Source: Combretum micranthum
Taxonomy: Eukaryota; Streptophyta; Magnoliopsida; Myrtales; Combretaceae
DNA: 64,000 nt
Direction of reading: 5' to 3'
NCBI GenBank assembly: GCA_024138025.1
Contig: JAMXBD010001104.1
Location: 419,164-483,163, forward strand
Part shown: piece by piece, positions 24,139 through 35,936 of the stretch
Layout: each line of letters starts with the position of its first letter
Numbering within the stretch: the stretch's first letter is position 1
Notes under the pieces: generated by a model
Databases searched by the model: none
What the model saw: the letters and a program-made list of their open reading frames with translations, nothing else
Told to the model about the DNA's origin: nothing
Translations under genes and position numbers: made by a program

Positions 24139-25602
24139 TTAAATTAATTATGTGACCTACCTCTTCTTTTCTTTTCATTTTTAATACGTGAGACATTTAG
24201 AGACAATATAAGAAACAATTACATTTTATATTGATATATCTATTTAAATATAAAAAAAAACCAATGATATCAACTAATTTTACACACATTAAATCGTAAT
24301 TAGTTTTTCAATTCCATACCACTATGATTGTAGAAAAACTACGTTATGAGATATCATGACTAATTAAGTGGGGTTGCATTGAATTTTTTATTAGTTTTTT
24401 TGCATTATAATCATTATTTAGATCATGATCTTTGAATAAGGAGACTAACTATATGAATCGTTATATGATAAAATGAACAAATATCCTAATTACTCTTGTT
24501 CTTAATAAGATAATAACATCAACTAGATTACATGGACTATTGGGACAAAACAACATCATTTAGACAAGCAAAAGCCTACCTATTTTTGGTAGCATCCTCC
24601 ATTAAGGATGTACTACGCAAGAAAATAGGATCGTATGCGATATCATATGTGTGACTACAATAGTCCTGTAATACTGTTTGGCACACCCTTCAAGGAATTA
24701 GGTGTTCTTTTTTTTTCAAATGAAACAAATGCTGATATGCATGGTGAAATTTCCTCCCAAGCACATTTATAAGGCTTTAAGAAATGACATATGGAGATTC
24801 TCTTTCAAGAGCCACATACATTGAGCTGGTATTCCGTGCAAAGATTTCGTGTTTACAAATATTTTTTCCCTAATGCACAATAACAGTATAGCATAAAAAT
24901 CATAAAGTCCAATAAAACGACAATGCACACCACAATTAGGTCTTGGAACCGGGTTATGTCCCCCCGATCATTTCTATTTCTTCAATGTATGTAATTTAAG
25001 GTCTTTTTTTTTTTTTTTTTTAAAGCTGCTACGTGATTTGTCACGATTTGTGGTTAAAAGTTAAAACCAATAAGATCGTGCAGCAGTTTTCGTCCATATT
25101 TTAAGAAAGTTTCCAAAACAATACATGTGTCATATTTCCATTAGATGTCTAACATTTCATTATTCAAGTGGTATGTCGTGTATATTTGGGGAAAAGGAAA
25201 AAATGATATATCATCGACCTGGATAATAAATCTTTTTTTTTTTTCCCTCTTTACTTTACCTGCAGTTATACTGCAATAAAGATGATAATTGCTTTGTATA
25301 TTATTTTTTTTCCCCTTTTCTGTTTGAATTGTAAGGACAGAATTCTACAAAATAACCTAAAAACATATAGAATCAATACAATCTCACAACCAATTAATGC
25401 CCATGGAAAAATATAATAAAGTACTCTTTCTCCATAATCATTTTGCTACACGTGCACATAGTACATGTAGAAGCGAAACATAAATATCTTCTTAATAGCA
25501 GATCTATATATATTATATAGCGTCTCTCATTTTTCTTATTCAAATGCTACTTGGAAATTATTAAAATATGTTTCCCTGCTGGATAATATCTCGCCATAAG
25601 CC
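24139..25602. other. Intergenic, 3' side of the LTP gene
   Basis: No coding or RNA feature supported. A 19-base T run lies at 25004-25022. The part nearest 25602 is the likely 3' untranslated region of the LTP gene. Confidence 0.5.
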
Positions 25603-26120
25603 TCACTTGATACTGCAACAAAAATGTAAAAGAAATTAATTATTAGTTACTTTATAGTCTTGACCAAAATAAAATTAAGCAAGCCTCATTGGCCAAATGT
25701 GCAATGTATCAAGAAGTAAAAAGAAAAAAAATAATAATAATATATAAAGGTTAGAGGGATTTACTTGTCACAGTTTGTGGAGGGGCTTATCTTGTATGGA
25801 ATGCTAACTCCACATTTCTTAGGGATTCCAGAGACAACATCGTAATTGATACCAGGAACTGCGGCGGCGGCTGATTTCAAGCACCGGCAAACAGCTTGGC
25901 GATCAGCCTTGGTCTTCGCTGAGCCAAGAAGGGACTTGATTCCACTACAGCAACCTGCTGGTGGAGCTCCAGCACCATTTCCCTTGGCATAAGAAATGCA
26001 TGGTCCCAAGCTACTAGCCACCTGACCACACGTAATCGCTGCTTGAACTTTGGGTGCTGATACTACTATCATGCACACAAGCGCCACACAAATAAGATTA
26101 GCGAATGCTGATTTAACCAT
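25603..26120 (-). CDS. Non-specific lipid transfer protein, type I (two exons)
   Basis: Secreted protein that binds lipids in a hydrophobic tunnel at the plant cell surface, with roles in cuticle formation and defence known for the family. Residues 1-27 form a signal peptide ([20 protein letters not shown], cleavage after VQA). The mature part has all eight cysteines, at 31, 41, 57, 58, 78, 80, 103 and 117, spaced C-X9-C-X15-CC-X19-CXC-X22-C-X13-C, as in type I. TKADR (70-74) and PYKIS (108-112) match the two family pentapeptides. An unspliced reading stops at CDK. A GTAAAT donor lies at 25764 and a TGTTGCAG acceptor ends at 25613, so splicing a 152-bp intron gives CDNIK and TGA, the usual family ending. 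Exons: 25765-26120 and 25603-25612; 121 residues. Intact. The start is the only ATG before the signal peptide. Confidence 0.92.
25613..25764 (-). other. Intron of the LTP gene, 152 bp
   Basis: Donor AA|GTAAATCC and acceptor TTTTTGTTGCAG|TATC on the minus strand. An intron just before the last few codons is a known trait of many type-I LTP genes. Confidence 0.75.
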
Positions 26121-26188
26121 TTTGGAATATTAAAAGTAAGAATATTGATTGAGGACTGGATGAATGAAGTTGGTATTCGGCATTGTGC

Positions 26189-26195
26189 TTATATA
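26189..26195 (-). promoter_or_regulatory. TATA box of the LTP gene
   Basis: On the minus strand the sequence is CTATATAAG, 69 bases upstream of the ATG, a normal plant spacing that leaves a leader of about 40 bases. Confidence 0.7.
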
Positions 26196-27059
26196 GGAAA
26201 ATGAAGGGGACTAAAAAGTAGGGCAAGTGTGTACATAGGATGGATGAGGAGAGCTTAGTTGGGCATTCCTGGTTTAGGTCAAATTCAATGGTTGATGTGA
26301 TTTGATTGCCTACTTTCACTGTACCAAGCAATTACGCAGAATTCAATTTTCTTTGACAAGGAACCTAATTTTAATTGTATATGGTAAAAAAAACAAAAAA
26401 AAAATGTCAATTATGTTCATGCAAGATGTGTTGTTTTCTGTCGTTGTCCAATTTGTTTTATATGGCTTTCAAGGTTTAATTAGCTTAGCTACAACATGGC
26501 GGAAAAAGCATGTTGAAGACATTGTCCCGTGTAGTATTCCATCTCTTGTTTTCAGGTTTTATAGTTTTTTTTTCTTCCTGTACAATAATATCTAGTGTTA
26601 GAGGAAGGAGGTGTAGGGATTGTTAGTGGCACCTTCACAATGAATCGAAATCTTTGTAAAGAAGCAATTTCCCATCATAAAGCCGCACAAGAGGAAGCTC
26701 CCATGGGTAAGATATCCGTCTCAACGTGGTCGAGCAATATGGCGAAAACAAAGGGGAAATAAAATGGTCGAGCAAATTGAAATTGATGAGTAAATTAAAG
26801 CACCGTCTACTAGAGTGTCGACCACGAAAGTTAATGCTTCGGAGTAATAAAGTGCCGATTGCGCTGTGAACCAGAACTTTTGTTGAATTAACTAATAAAA
26901 AAAATTCCAAAAAATAAAAATTTCCGAGTCCATATTTATGTGGAAGGGCATAAAAAATTGTCCACTTGAAAGCAACAACATACATAGACCATGACAGTTG
27001 TTTTTTGTTTTTCAAAAGTACACTTGCTGGCTCGTTGTTCCATCAATATGTATATGAGG
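26196..27059. other. LTP upstream region
   Basis: Promoter and upstream DNA. A 126-codon minus frame (26635-27015) containing RRISYPWELPLVRLYDGKLL is unusually long for this composition but has no motif I recognise. Confidence 0.4.
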
Positions 27060-27270
27060 CAATCTATCATTAGATCACTTTGGTTCGTTTTATTTTGATT
27101 ATTTTAGCATATTATTTTTATTATTTTCAAACAAATTATTTATCAAAAAACATATATAAATGAAAAGTAGGTATTTTCATTCATAAACAAATCAAACAAA
27201 TCAAATACAAATAATATATAAATGCATATCAAATTCAGATAAAATACAAATAAAAATCTATCAATCTGAA
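27060..27270 (+). repeat. MITE family A copy
   Basis: Begins near TTTGGTTCGTTTTATTT and contains TTTTCAAACAAATTATTTAT and AAATACAAATAAAAATC, matching 1-150 (inverted) along most of its length. The terminal TTTGGTT is typical of hAT-like plant MITEs. Confidence 0.55.
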
Positions 27271-29055
27271 TAGGTCCATCATAACATTAACTTCTGGACT
27301 GTGTATCATGTAAATTTTGGATCAAAAATATAAAAGTACGGATGGACAAGTAAGGTATAATGGTAGATTTATTGAAAGAATAGTTTTGCTTCAAACAAAC
27401 ATATAAAGATTTCTTATAATTTTTTTTTTTTGGGATAAACATTGTCTTATTGTTTTACTTACGATTAATGACAATAGAAAAATTTAAATATATTTTTAAA
27501 AACTATATTATTTAGATCCTTGTTTTAAAGCCGAAGAGTCATGAACACATCTTTTTCTAATTCATACGTCTTCAATTAAGAAAGGGGAAAAGCCTTTTTA
27601 AGGCACAACATTAAAATACTCTCATTTCTCTGTGCATTTAGACAAATAAGGAAAAATAAATTATAAATATACTCCCTTCTATTTACTCCATATGAACTTA
27701 ATCTTTTACTTTTAAAGTTGAGTATTTGAAACCTCAAAGCTTTGCAAAATATGGTATTAAAGCCAATTAAAAATACTATTAAAAAAAATTCAGTGGCAAA
27801 ATATTCACAAATGTGCCCTCAAGTCTACAAACTAAATTCCAATGATGGTTAAGCTAAAATAAATCTAGAGGGCATATCACAAACTACTCCAAATATAAAC
27901 GTACAAGAAAATAAAATTTGATGTCTTGTATCGTAAGAGCTTCCTTTCCCCATTTCTACAGTAGCACATCTAAATTTTCAATAGTTAGATGTATTTGTCA
28001 GTCGACAGTGACTCATAACAAAGTTAGGCACCGCAAGTTGGAACAATTACAAGATGATGTAACTGAAGGCACATAAAACATGTGAGGACAGCTTGTAATG
28101 TATATGATATATCTAACCAAAACCATAGCTGTAACAAAAATTAAAATGTAGGATGTTCCTTTTAATTTTTCATTGGGCAAATGATATAACATTAATAAAG
28201 AAGGAAATAATTTGGGCTGGCGTAGGAACAAGCCAGAAATTTTTCTCAGCACCTTTCCTTCGCACGTTCTTGTTTGGCTTCAATTTGCTGGAATACAACA
28301 ATTTTAAGATATTGGGACGGATACTGTCCTTATACAACGATTTTTGGGACACAAAACACTTGCATCCCCCAGATGGCAGTGCCAATAGGCTATTAAGAAG
28401 CGATGTGTTCTAAAAGACAGTACCTATTGAGATGCATTAAAATGTCTAGATAGGTTTAATAATACAACATCAAATTGTACCTTTTATTTTTTTCAATTAT
28501 CTTTATTTCTAATTGATTGCAGCATTTTAAGATAATATATTGTGTCATCAAAGAGTATAAGGACACAATGTTTGACCCCCTCTTACTATTTATAAAGACA
28601 CATATAAATGTCCTAAAATAGTTCGATGTATTTTTATTTCTTATATTATGACGTGTTTTTGTGTCCGAAAAAATCAATAGAAAGGTACATGCTAATAATT
28701 AGAAATATTAATTTAAGATATATTATTACAACTATTTAACATCTTAATAGCATATGTGCATATATATACGTATTTTCGACAAATATTTTTTCCATGTTTA
28801 GTGATAATTCATAAAATGACTAGCATTGAGAAATCATCAATATTTAAAGCAAATCTAATCAAAATAAAATGTAATAAATGAAGTCATAAATGTAATACAT
28901 TAAATGAATTCCTCATAAGGAGAATTTTGTATGACTCTAAATCAAATACATCACAACAATCATTCCATGAGAACAAGATCTAAGAAATCATGCCGATATA
29001 AAGAAGTTTGGTATAGATTGCAACTAACAGGTGATCCATTTATCTTAAATCCACC
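27271..29055. other. Spacer, no recognised gene
   Basis: Around 28170-28400 a patch of normal base composition contains short frames on both strands and GGGACACAAAACAC; near 28540-28680 related AAGGACACAATG and TTTTGTGTCC words recur. This may be an old DNA element. I cannot class it. Confidence 0.35.
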
Positions 29056-29108
29056 CTAAATCTTCAAATCATGCTTCGCCTCCATATTCTTCAATTCATT
29101 ATTGAAAG
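29056..29108 (-). other. Candidate terminal exon, unknown gene
   Basis: The minus strand has TATGCTTTGCAG, then CT plus 17 codons ending TAG. The peptide is FNNELKNMEAKHDLKI, charged and helix-like. It could be the last exon of a minus-strand gene also represented at 31811-31894. Short, so chance is possible. Confidence 0.25.
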
Positions 29109-30599
29109 CTGCAAAGCATAAATATATGTAAGTAAATATATATATATATATATATCATAATTCAATATAAAATAAAATCGAATAAAATAAATATACCCTA
29201 CTTAGAGACCAAAACATATTTGCATCGGGTTTTTCTCTTTGAAATTTTGTGATATTTAGAACCTTCTCCGACACACATCTTATTTTAAAGGTACAAGAAG
29301 AATTGCGTCACAGAAATTGAATTCTATCTCCTTTTATGGACCGTACTAATTATTTTTCGATCAGCAACTTTTTCTTCTTCATTAAACAAGCTTCCCAAAA
29401 AAAAAAACTCAATCTTCTAATCAAAATTAAGTATTAAACTTAACAACATAAACAATACAAGAAAAATATAACTCAGTAATATAATTGTAAGGACCAAAAA
29501 GATTAAGCATTGTAATTCTTTTGCACTAAAAAATACAAAGCATTAAATGAAAAAAAAATTGTGAAGCTGAACTTGAAAAATAAGATCAAGCTAATTAACA
29601 AGTTTAATCAAATATTCGTTCCATTATAGAGGAACAAAAGCTAAATAAGAAGTTTCCATGCCTCCAGCATATAAAGAATATAAGCTATCTACTTAATAAA
29701 TGTCATCTAGCTTAGGAAAAACGACCTATAAGACGATATTGAGAAATACAATCCTAAGTACTACTAATGTCAAAGTATTCACTACTTTGTCAAAGAGAAT
29801 TAAAGTAAGAATAAAAATCCCAATACAATAATCCACTCGACATATGGGTGGAATTTAGATTATCTAAGACATGCCAAAAACTAGTTCATCAGCATTACAT
29901 ATTGCTCTAATGTGTTCCTCCTTCAAAGGCCCGTTCAAAAAAAGAAAAAAAAAAGCAACTATAAAACTTGATAAGCATTTACTCTTGATGATAAAATTCT
30001 TAAAAGAAACATCAAACCAAATAAATATATAGAAAATCTCAATTCAATGAATGTCCATCTCAACAAAGTGAATATTTTAAAATGCATATCAATAACTGAA
30101 TGGATAGGGAACAAGTAGCTCGCATGAGGACTTATTACTTTTTAGAAACACCTTTGCTAGTATAAACTCAAGAAGTCAGGTTTATGTCAACTTGATTAGT
30201 AGAAATATTTAGAAGAATGATTAACTTGAGAGGATACAAATGTATTTTTTAGTCAATGAATGTTGATATTTCTCATTGGTTTTGGCTATTTTACTAATAT
30301 TAACCACATTCAACTAAAAGTCCAATCTTATTAAGAGAGAGAGAGAGAGAGAATGCTAGTCTTTAATGTAATCACCCTAGTCTCCACCTTTGATGCAAAG
30401 AAGAAGAAGAAGAAGAAAAGGTTCAAATTTGACAAGGATGCGAGTAGAAGAGCATTATTTTTACCAATATATATAATAAGTAGGCCGTAAGTAATATGAT
30501 AACTTCATGATTAGTAGTATGTCATTACACCTCTTCATGGTGTAAATAGAACCTCTCAAATGTTCAGATATCTCTATCCTACATTTCTTAGTAGTTAGC
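29109..30599. other. Spacer or intron
   Basis: AT-rich. One coding-like minus patch (NGPLKEEHIRAICNADELVF then GMS and TAG, about 29866-29940) stands out but has no family I know. A GA run lies at 30334-30351. Confidence 0.3.
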
Positions 30600-30905
30600 A
30601 ATTCAATTTTCAAAAAGCATTAACATTCTCCCATCCATATATTCAAAAAGATTTTCATGTCCTCTTTCACAAATTCTAAAGTAAGTGTCATAAGTGTCCA
30701 ACATAGAGAACTTGTTTTGTCAAGTACTTGGAACGATATACAATTGAATAGAAGCTTTTGCATTGTACTCAAATACACTATATAAAGAATACAAGGAACT
30801 CCCCATAACTTCATGCTTGGATGATTTAAACTTAATGAAATTAAGTGTGATCAGGCAAATCCGCTTCTTTTGGTAAGACTCAATTACTAGACTATATAAT
30901 TTTCT
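30600..30905 (-). pseudogene. Degraded coding-like frame, unknown family
   Basis: One minus frame is open for long stretches, with two internal stops: YSLVIESYQKKRICLITLNF, later VMGSSLYSLYSVFEYNAKAS and IQLYIVPST, stop, then YDTYFRICERGHENLFEYMD. The composition looks like true protein rather than translated spacer. It may be part of an old transposase or host gene. I do not recognise it. Confidence 0.3.
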
Positions 30906-31462
30906 TCATGAATGTGTACAAGTGAGTATGCCTTTTCTTATTTTGCCTTTGATGAGGCTTAATTCTCTCTCAATTTTGTATAATACATGTTAACAAAGGA
31001 GTGCAAGCATTTCAAATTAGACTATCTCACAATGTTCAAAGATGAGATTTCATGAATTAGCTGGCATAAAGAGGTTATGGGAAATTGAGGAGGGGGTGGA
31101 AAGTGACAAAAACAATGTTTAGTTGTTGCATCAACATAAATTTTTGACATATTCTACTCAGTAAGATGGTTGCCTTATTAAGCCCTAGGCTTAAGCTTCA
31201 TAAATACATGATTATGAAGTATCCATTTAGCCATTGACATGTGACTTGGCACCCATTAACATTTTCCAATTGATTATTACTTTAAATCTCCCCTTTAACC
31301 TTATATGCTTGATCAAAGGATACTAAGAGCCATTAGTTGCATATTAAAATTTAAACAAAACCCTCATATAATCTCAAGGGAGATATCCAACCATTTAGTA
31401 ATGGAAAACCTATAGAAGAAAATCTCTTGTGGTAAGCCAAAAAATTATTGCCATATTTCTAG

Positions 31463-31690
31463 GGTCTATTTGGTTAGTGCTTTTTAGCACATACAGACAC
31501 ATTTTTCAAATTTTTTTCTAACAAATTGTTTATCAAGAAATAGATACAGATAAAAAAAAGTTGGCAATTCTCATGAAAAGATCCAATAGATCAAATATAG
31601 ATTCAAATCGGATATATTGACACATATCGTTTTGATACAGATACAGATACAAATGAAAAAAAAAAAACCATTCAAACAGACATATTCTCT
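31463..31690 (+). repeat. MITE family A copy
   Basis: The ends are roughly inverted: GTCTATTTGGTTAGTG at left and, complemented, GTCTGTTTGAATGG at right. Internal AACAAATTGTTTATCAAGAA and GATACAGATACAAATG match the family. About 225 bp, non-coding. Confidence 0.6.
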
Positions 31691-31810
31691 TATTTAAGAA
31701 AAGTCGAGGCCTAAAAGACCACACTATCGGTCACATCAGCAACTTTTTGACCACCGCATTGTGGGGAAAAGAAAAGGAGGCCCCCAAGTTAATAGTATCA
31801 AAATGCTTAC

Positions 31811-31894
31811 TTGTTAACTTTGGAGAGTGAGGATTGCAATTTGACTAAGTAAGCCATTAGTTCCTTTGCAGCACCTACATCAACATTCTTTAAA
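31811..31894 (-). other. Candidate internal exon, unknown gene
   Basis: 84 nt between TTTCTATTAG (acceptor side, minus strand) and AACAA|GTAAGC (donor). One frame is open throughout and reads KNVDVGAAKELMAYLVKLQS followed by SLSKVN. Splice sites and composition are good. It lies 81 bases from the target-site duplication of the chromovirus at 31980, so the retroelement may sit in this gene's intron. Family not recognised. Confidence 0.4.
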
Positions 31895-32362
31895 CTAATA
31901 GAAAGTAAGTCAACATATTTTTAACAATACTACTATAAAAGTTGAAAAGAATGATACACTATATACCTCATAATCATAATGTAACGCCCTAACCTGGCAA
32001 TTACAACCCCACGTGTCTTCTTTATAGGATACGCAAAGGCTATAACAATCTAATCCACAATATAAAACTATATATAATCTTCATAAATTCTCTTAGGGTA
32101 TATCAGAAGGCTCAAAACCTGTATAACATATAAATAAAAATCCTTCAAAAGATCCTGTTTAATATAATAAAGTTAGCATAAACCTAGGCCTACCAAATTC
32201 AAGATAATTCTAACTCCACTTATTACCTAATAATCCTTCAGATCCTTAAAGATATTCAAAAACATAAAAATCCAAATCTTTTAGAAAATATAAAATCTTT
32301 AACATTATTCTAAATTCTGCAAAAGATATAAAAATTGTTTTCTCTAAATCTTGCATCTGAAT

Positions 32363-32463
32363 CTATTCCTCAGCATGGTAGTTTGGATCACTATCACCAT
32401 CCCCTTGATCTATGTACAGATCATATCTAGACATATCATATACTACGTCATCTTCATCTGTAC
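32363..32463 (-). other. LTR mini-exon candidate (3' LTR)
   Basis: After CATTTTTCAG the minus strand reads GT, then codons to TAG. The peptide begins TDEDDVVYDMSRYDLYIDQG and continues acidic to HAEE. Both LTRs of the element keep it open. Its phase matches the mini-exons of other LTR families here. Confidence 0.45.
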
Positions 32464-33616
32464 CTGAAAAATGAAAGGAATGAGCAGAATGCCCAGTACG
32501 CCAATCCACCAAATAAATGCATATGCACACACAACATATATATATATAATATATATAATGCAACTTAATCTAATGCAAACAATTAGATTATTATCTTTAT
32601 TAAACCAGCAAAACAACACAATTCAGAACTATGAATCACTAGTCTCAAACTTGTAGTAACTAACCCTAAGAAATCAACCAACTCTTGAAAATAAGTAACT
32701 ATATACATATATTGATGAATGGGTACTCCCCAAGCACCTGGGCCATACTGTTCAAATCACCTAAATCTATCAGAATCATCTCCAAGTGCAACTCTACTAG
32801 GGACAATGGCACATAAGATCATTAGTTGCCACACCAGTATCACTATCTGCCAGGTCATTACTAGTCATAGCCAAACATACCCAACAAACAAATTAATTAA
32901 TTCGAATAGATTTAAATTGATTATTAATTTGTTCCTATACACACAAAAACAGAATACCAAACCTGCAAGCACATACAACAAACAAGGAATGGTATCTTTT
33001 TAATTTCATGAACAAATCTCCAAAACTATAATCTCCTTTAACAAAACCCACAATCTGTAAACTTCCTATAATATAATATGAACAGAAACAATTAAAAACT
33101 TCAACATGAAAACAAAATCTAACATATCCAATTTCTCCAAAACCCTAACCTTTTAAGGAAGCTCCAAAATAGTACATTCTTCCTTGATCATTTCCTCAAA
33201 ATTCCAATAAAATAGATCTCACTCCAAAAACCCTAATTTTGCAAATAAGAAAAAACAGACATGTATCATCAAAATTACATCTTATGATAGTATAGGTTTG
33301 TGAAGATAAGCTTACTGTGATTAGATCCTTAAACCCCTTGCTAATCACCAAAAGATCAGATCTTGCACAGAAATAAAGTTTGCTCCAACAAAAGCTCATT
33401 CAAAACGAAAAGAGAAATGAAGAAAACGATCATCGATTCTTGTAATCTTAATGGATCTTGTTTAGATTTGCTTACCCGACCCAAAATCTTTGATCTCCTC
33501 TAACTCTAATGGACATTAGCAGACTTGTATAGAGGATTTTCTAGGTTTAGGAATGATTTTGGAGAAGGGGGAAGCCTAGTTTATATAGAAGACAATGAAT
33601 AACTGCTTAATAATGC

Positions 33617-33805
33617 CTCTTCATCTTTAGTAATGTCTCTTCATCTTTAGTAATGTCTTTTTATCTTTAATGATGTCTATTTATTTTTAATAATGATGTC
33701 ACTTTGTCTTTAATAATGACGTATCTTCATCTTTAATACCATCTCTTTATCTTTAATGACGTCTCTTTGTTTTTAATGACGTCTCTTCATCTTCATTTAC
33801 GTATC
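33617..33805. repeat. Minisatellite in 3' LTR, unit about 20 bp
   Basis: About nine imperfect units of CTCTTCATCTTTAGTAATGT. It lies upstream of the LTR TATA box on the coding strand, that is in U3. The 5' LTR has the same array with different unit edits. Confidence 0.85.
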
Positions 33806-33929
33806 TAATAACCGACAAAACAAAAATAGACAAAAATTAATTAAGTATTAGGGTTGACCATAAAACCCTCTTATTTATATCAAATGACATATTTGTCCTT
33901 CAATATAAAATATTTATTTATATATTACA

Positions 33930-33942
33930 TTTCTCCCCTCCT
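33930..33942 (-). other. Polypurine tract
   Basis: Minus strand AGGAGGGGAGAAA directly before the 3' LTR TGTAAT. It primes plus-strand DNA synthesis in LTR elements. Confidence 0.9.
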
Positions 33943-34519
33943 AAAAGAACTTTTGTCCTTGAAAGTTACCTGGATTATTGAAAAGCTCATGATACTTTGT
34001 TCTCATCTCCTCCTCCAGTTCCCAGGTAGCTTCTTGTTCAGATTGATTCATCTACTGCATTTTTACATACTTGATTACTTGCCTTCTTAATATCTGCTCC
34101 TTAGTATCCTCAATTCTTACTGGCTTTTCAATTGTGGAAAGATTCAGTTGCACTTCTAGTGAATTAAGAGCCACTATCTCTTCAGGATCTCTGACATATT
34201 TTATGAGCATAGATACATGAAACACATTATGCACTCCTTCCAAATTAAGCGGTAAAGCCAACCTATATGCCATATTGCCTATCTTTTCTAGAATCTCATA
34301 TGGCCCCATATATCTAGGATTCAACTTTCCTCTTGATTCAAATTTGACAACCCCCTTTGTTGGTAAGATCTTAAGCAAAACATGCTCTCTCACTTGAAAT
34401 TCCAAAGGTCTTCTTCGCTTTTCAGCATAACTCTTTTTTTGAATCTGAGCTGCTTGCAATCTCCGTCTAATCAACTTAACTTTATCAACTGCATTTTGCA
34501 CTAACTTGGGTCCCAACAA
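33941..34519 (-). pseudogene. Integrase C-terminus with GPY/F module and chromodomain-like tail
   Basis: LNPRYMGPYEILEKIGNMAY gives the GPY/F module of gypsy integrases, followed by GVHNVFHVSMLIKYV. After an in-frame TAG (a Trp codon in relatives) the frame continues with EATWELEEEMRTKYHELF, the chromodomain-like tail of Tekay/Del chromoviruses, thought to steer integration to heterochromatin. The frame ends in TAG inside the polypurine tract. Confidence 0.85.
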
Positions 34520-34559
34520 CTATCTTTCACCCACTTCTTCCCAATGAATAGGTGAGTTG

Positions 34560-35000
34560 CACTTTCTACCATAAAGAGCTTCAAATGGAGGCATGTCAAT
34601 CGACACTTGATAACTGTTGTAGTAAGCAAAATTCCACCAACGGTGAATGCTCATCCCAACTATCCTTGAAGTTCAAAACGCATGCTCTTAACATATCTTC
34701 CAGAATCTAAAGAGTCCTCTCAGATTGTCTATCAGTATGTGGATGATAAGCTGTGCTAAAAACCACTTTGGTATCCAAAGCTTGATGTAGACTCTTCCAA
34801 AATCTTCCAACAAATCTGGTATCTCTATCTGATACAATAGTTACGAGTACTCCATGCAACCTTACAATCTCTTTGACATACAACCTTGCCAACTGATCCG
34901 TTTGAAACCCAATCTTGATAGGTATAAAGTAAATGACTTTAGTGAGTCTGTCCAAAATTACCCACACTGAGTTAAACTTATTTCTTGTCTTAGGTAAAGC
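34560..35000 (-). pseudogene. Integrase catalytic core
   Basis: The best frame (34707-34967) holds the three acidic residues: D in VILDRLTK, D in TIVSDRDTRF and E in RQSERTL. The expected G of DGQSERT is R. A stop follows the third acidic residue and the frame resumes only after it. Confidence 0.85.
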
Positions 35001-35033
35001 AGAAACGAAGTCTATGGTGATGTGTTCCCGCTT

Positions 35034-35930
35034 CTACTGCGGTATAGGCAAAGGTTTCAACTCACTTGCCGGTCTTCTATGTTTAGTATTGATCATCTGA
35101 TACGTGTGACACTTGGAAACATATTCTGCTATCTCCTTTTTCATGTTATTCCACCAATACAACTTCTTTAAGTCTTGATACATTTTATTACCTGTTAGAT
35201 GGATAGAATAACTGGAATAGTATGCTTCCTTCAATAATTCCCTCTTAAGTTCTCCTTGAACTGGCACAAACAATCTTCCTTTATATCGCAGAATACCTTC
35301 CTCATCAACCTGAAACTCTAGTGCCCTGCCCCTGTCCATTCTTTTTTTTTCTAGGATACTCTGATAATCTATCTGAGCTATCTTGATTCTCCCTACAAGA
35401 GAAGGCTGTATTCTTAAGTTCGGCAATCTTTCACCTACTTGCTTTGTGACTATCTCTAGCTCAAACTTCCTCATATCCTCAATCAAATGGTCTTCTATTG
35501 TGATCAAAGCTACAAGATTATCTACTCTCTTCCTACTCAGAGCATCTGCTACAACATTCGCCTTTCTTGGATGATACTGGATATCTATGTCATAGTTTTT
35601 TATCAGCTCCAACCACCTTCTCTGTCTCATATTCAACTCTTTATGAGTAAAGATTTACTTTAAACTCTTATGATCTATGTATACCTTACATCTTTTCCCA
35701 TACAGGTAGTGTCTCCATAACTTCAAAGCATGCACTATCATTGCTAGTTCCAGATCATGAGTAGGATAATTCCTATCATAGGGCTTTAATTGTCTAGAAG
35801 CATATGCTATTATCCTGCCCCCTTACATCAACACACATCCTAAACCTTATATAAAGGCATCACTGTATATAGTATATTCCTCACCACTTACTGGTAGGGC
35901 TAGTACTGGAGCAGACACTAACTTGTTCTT
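35034..35930 (-). pseudogene. RNase H and integrase zinc-binding region
   Basis: The RNase H part has [18 protein letters not shown] (with stops between 35650 and 35830) and IDIQYHPRKANVVADALSR. The zinc-binding part of integrase follows: IHLTGNKMYQDLKKLYWWNN and YVSKCHTYQ. The HHCC set is damaged: the first His is replaced (EAYYSSYSIH) and the last Cys is Tyr. Confidence 0.85.
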
Positions 35931-35936
35931 CAACAA

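Larger units (their letters stand above)
31980..33929 (-). repeat. 3' LTR of chromovirus, 1950 bp
   Basis: Starts TGTAACGCCC and ends ATTACA on the plus strand. Minus-strand TATA (CTATATAA) at 33580-33587, splice-donor-like CGG|GTAAGC at 33475, acceptor TTTTTCAG ending at 32464. Contains a 20-bp minisatellite at about 33617-33805. Confidence 0.92.
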
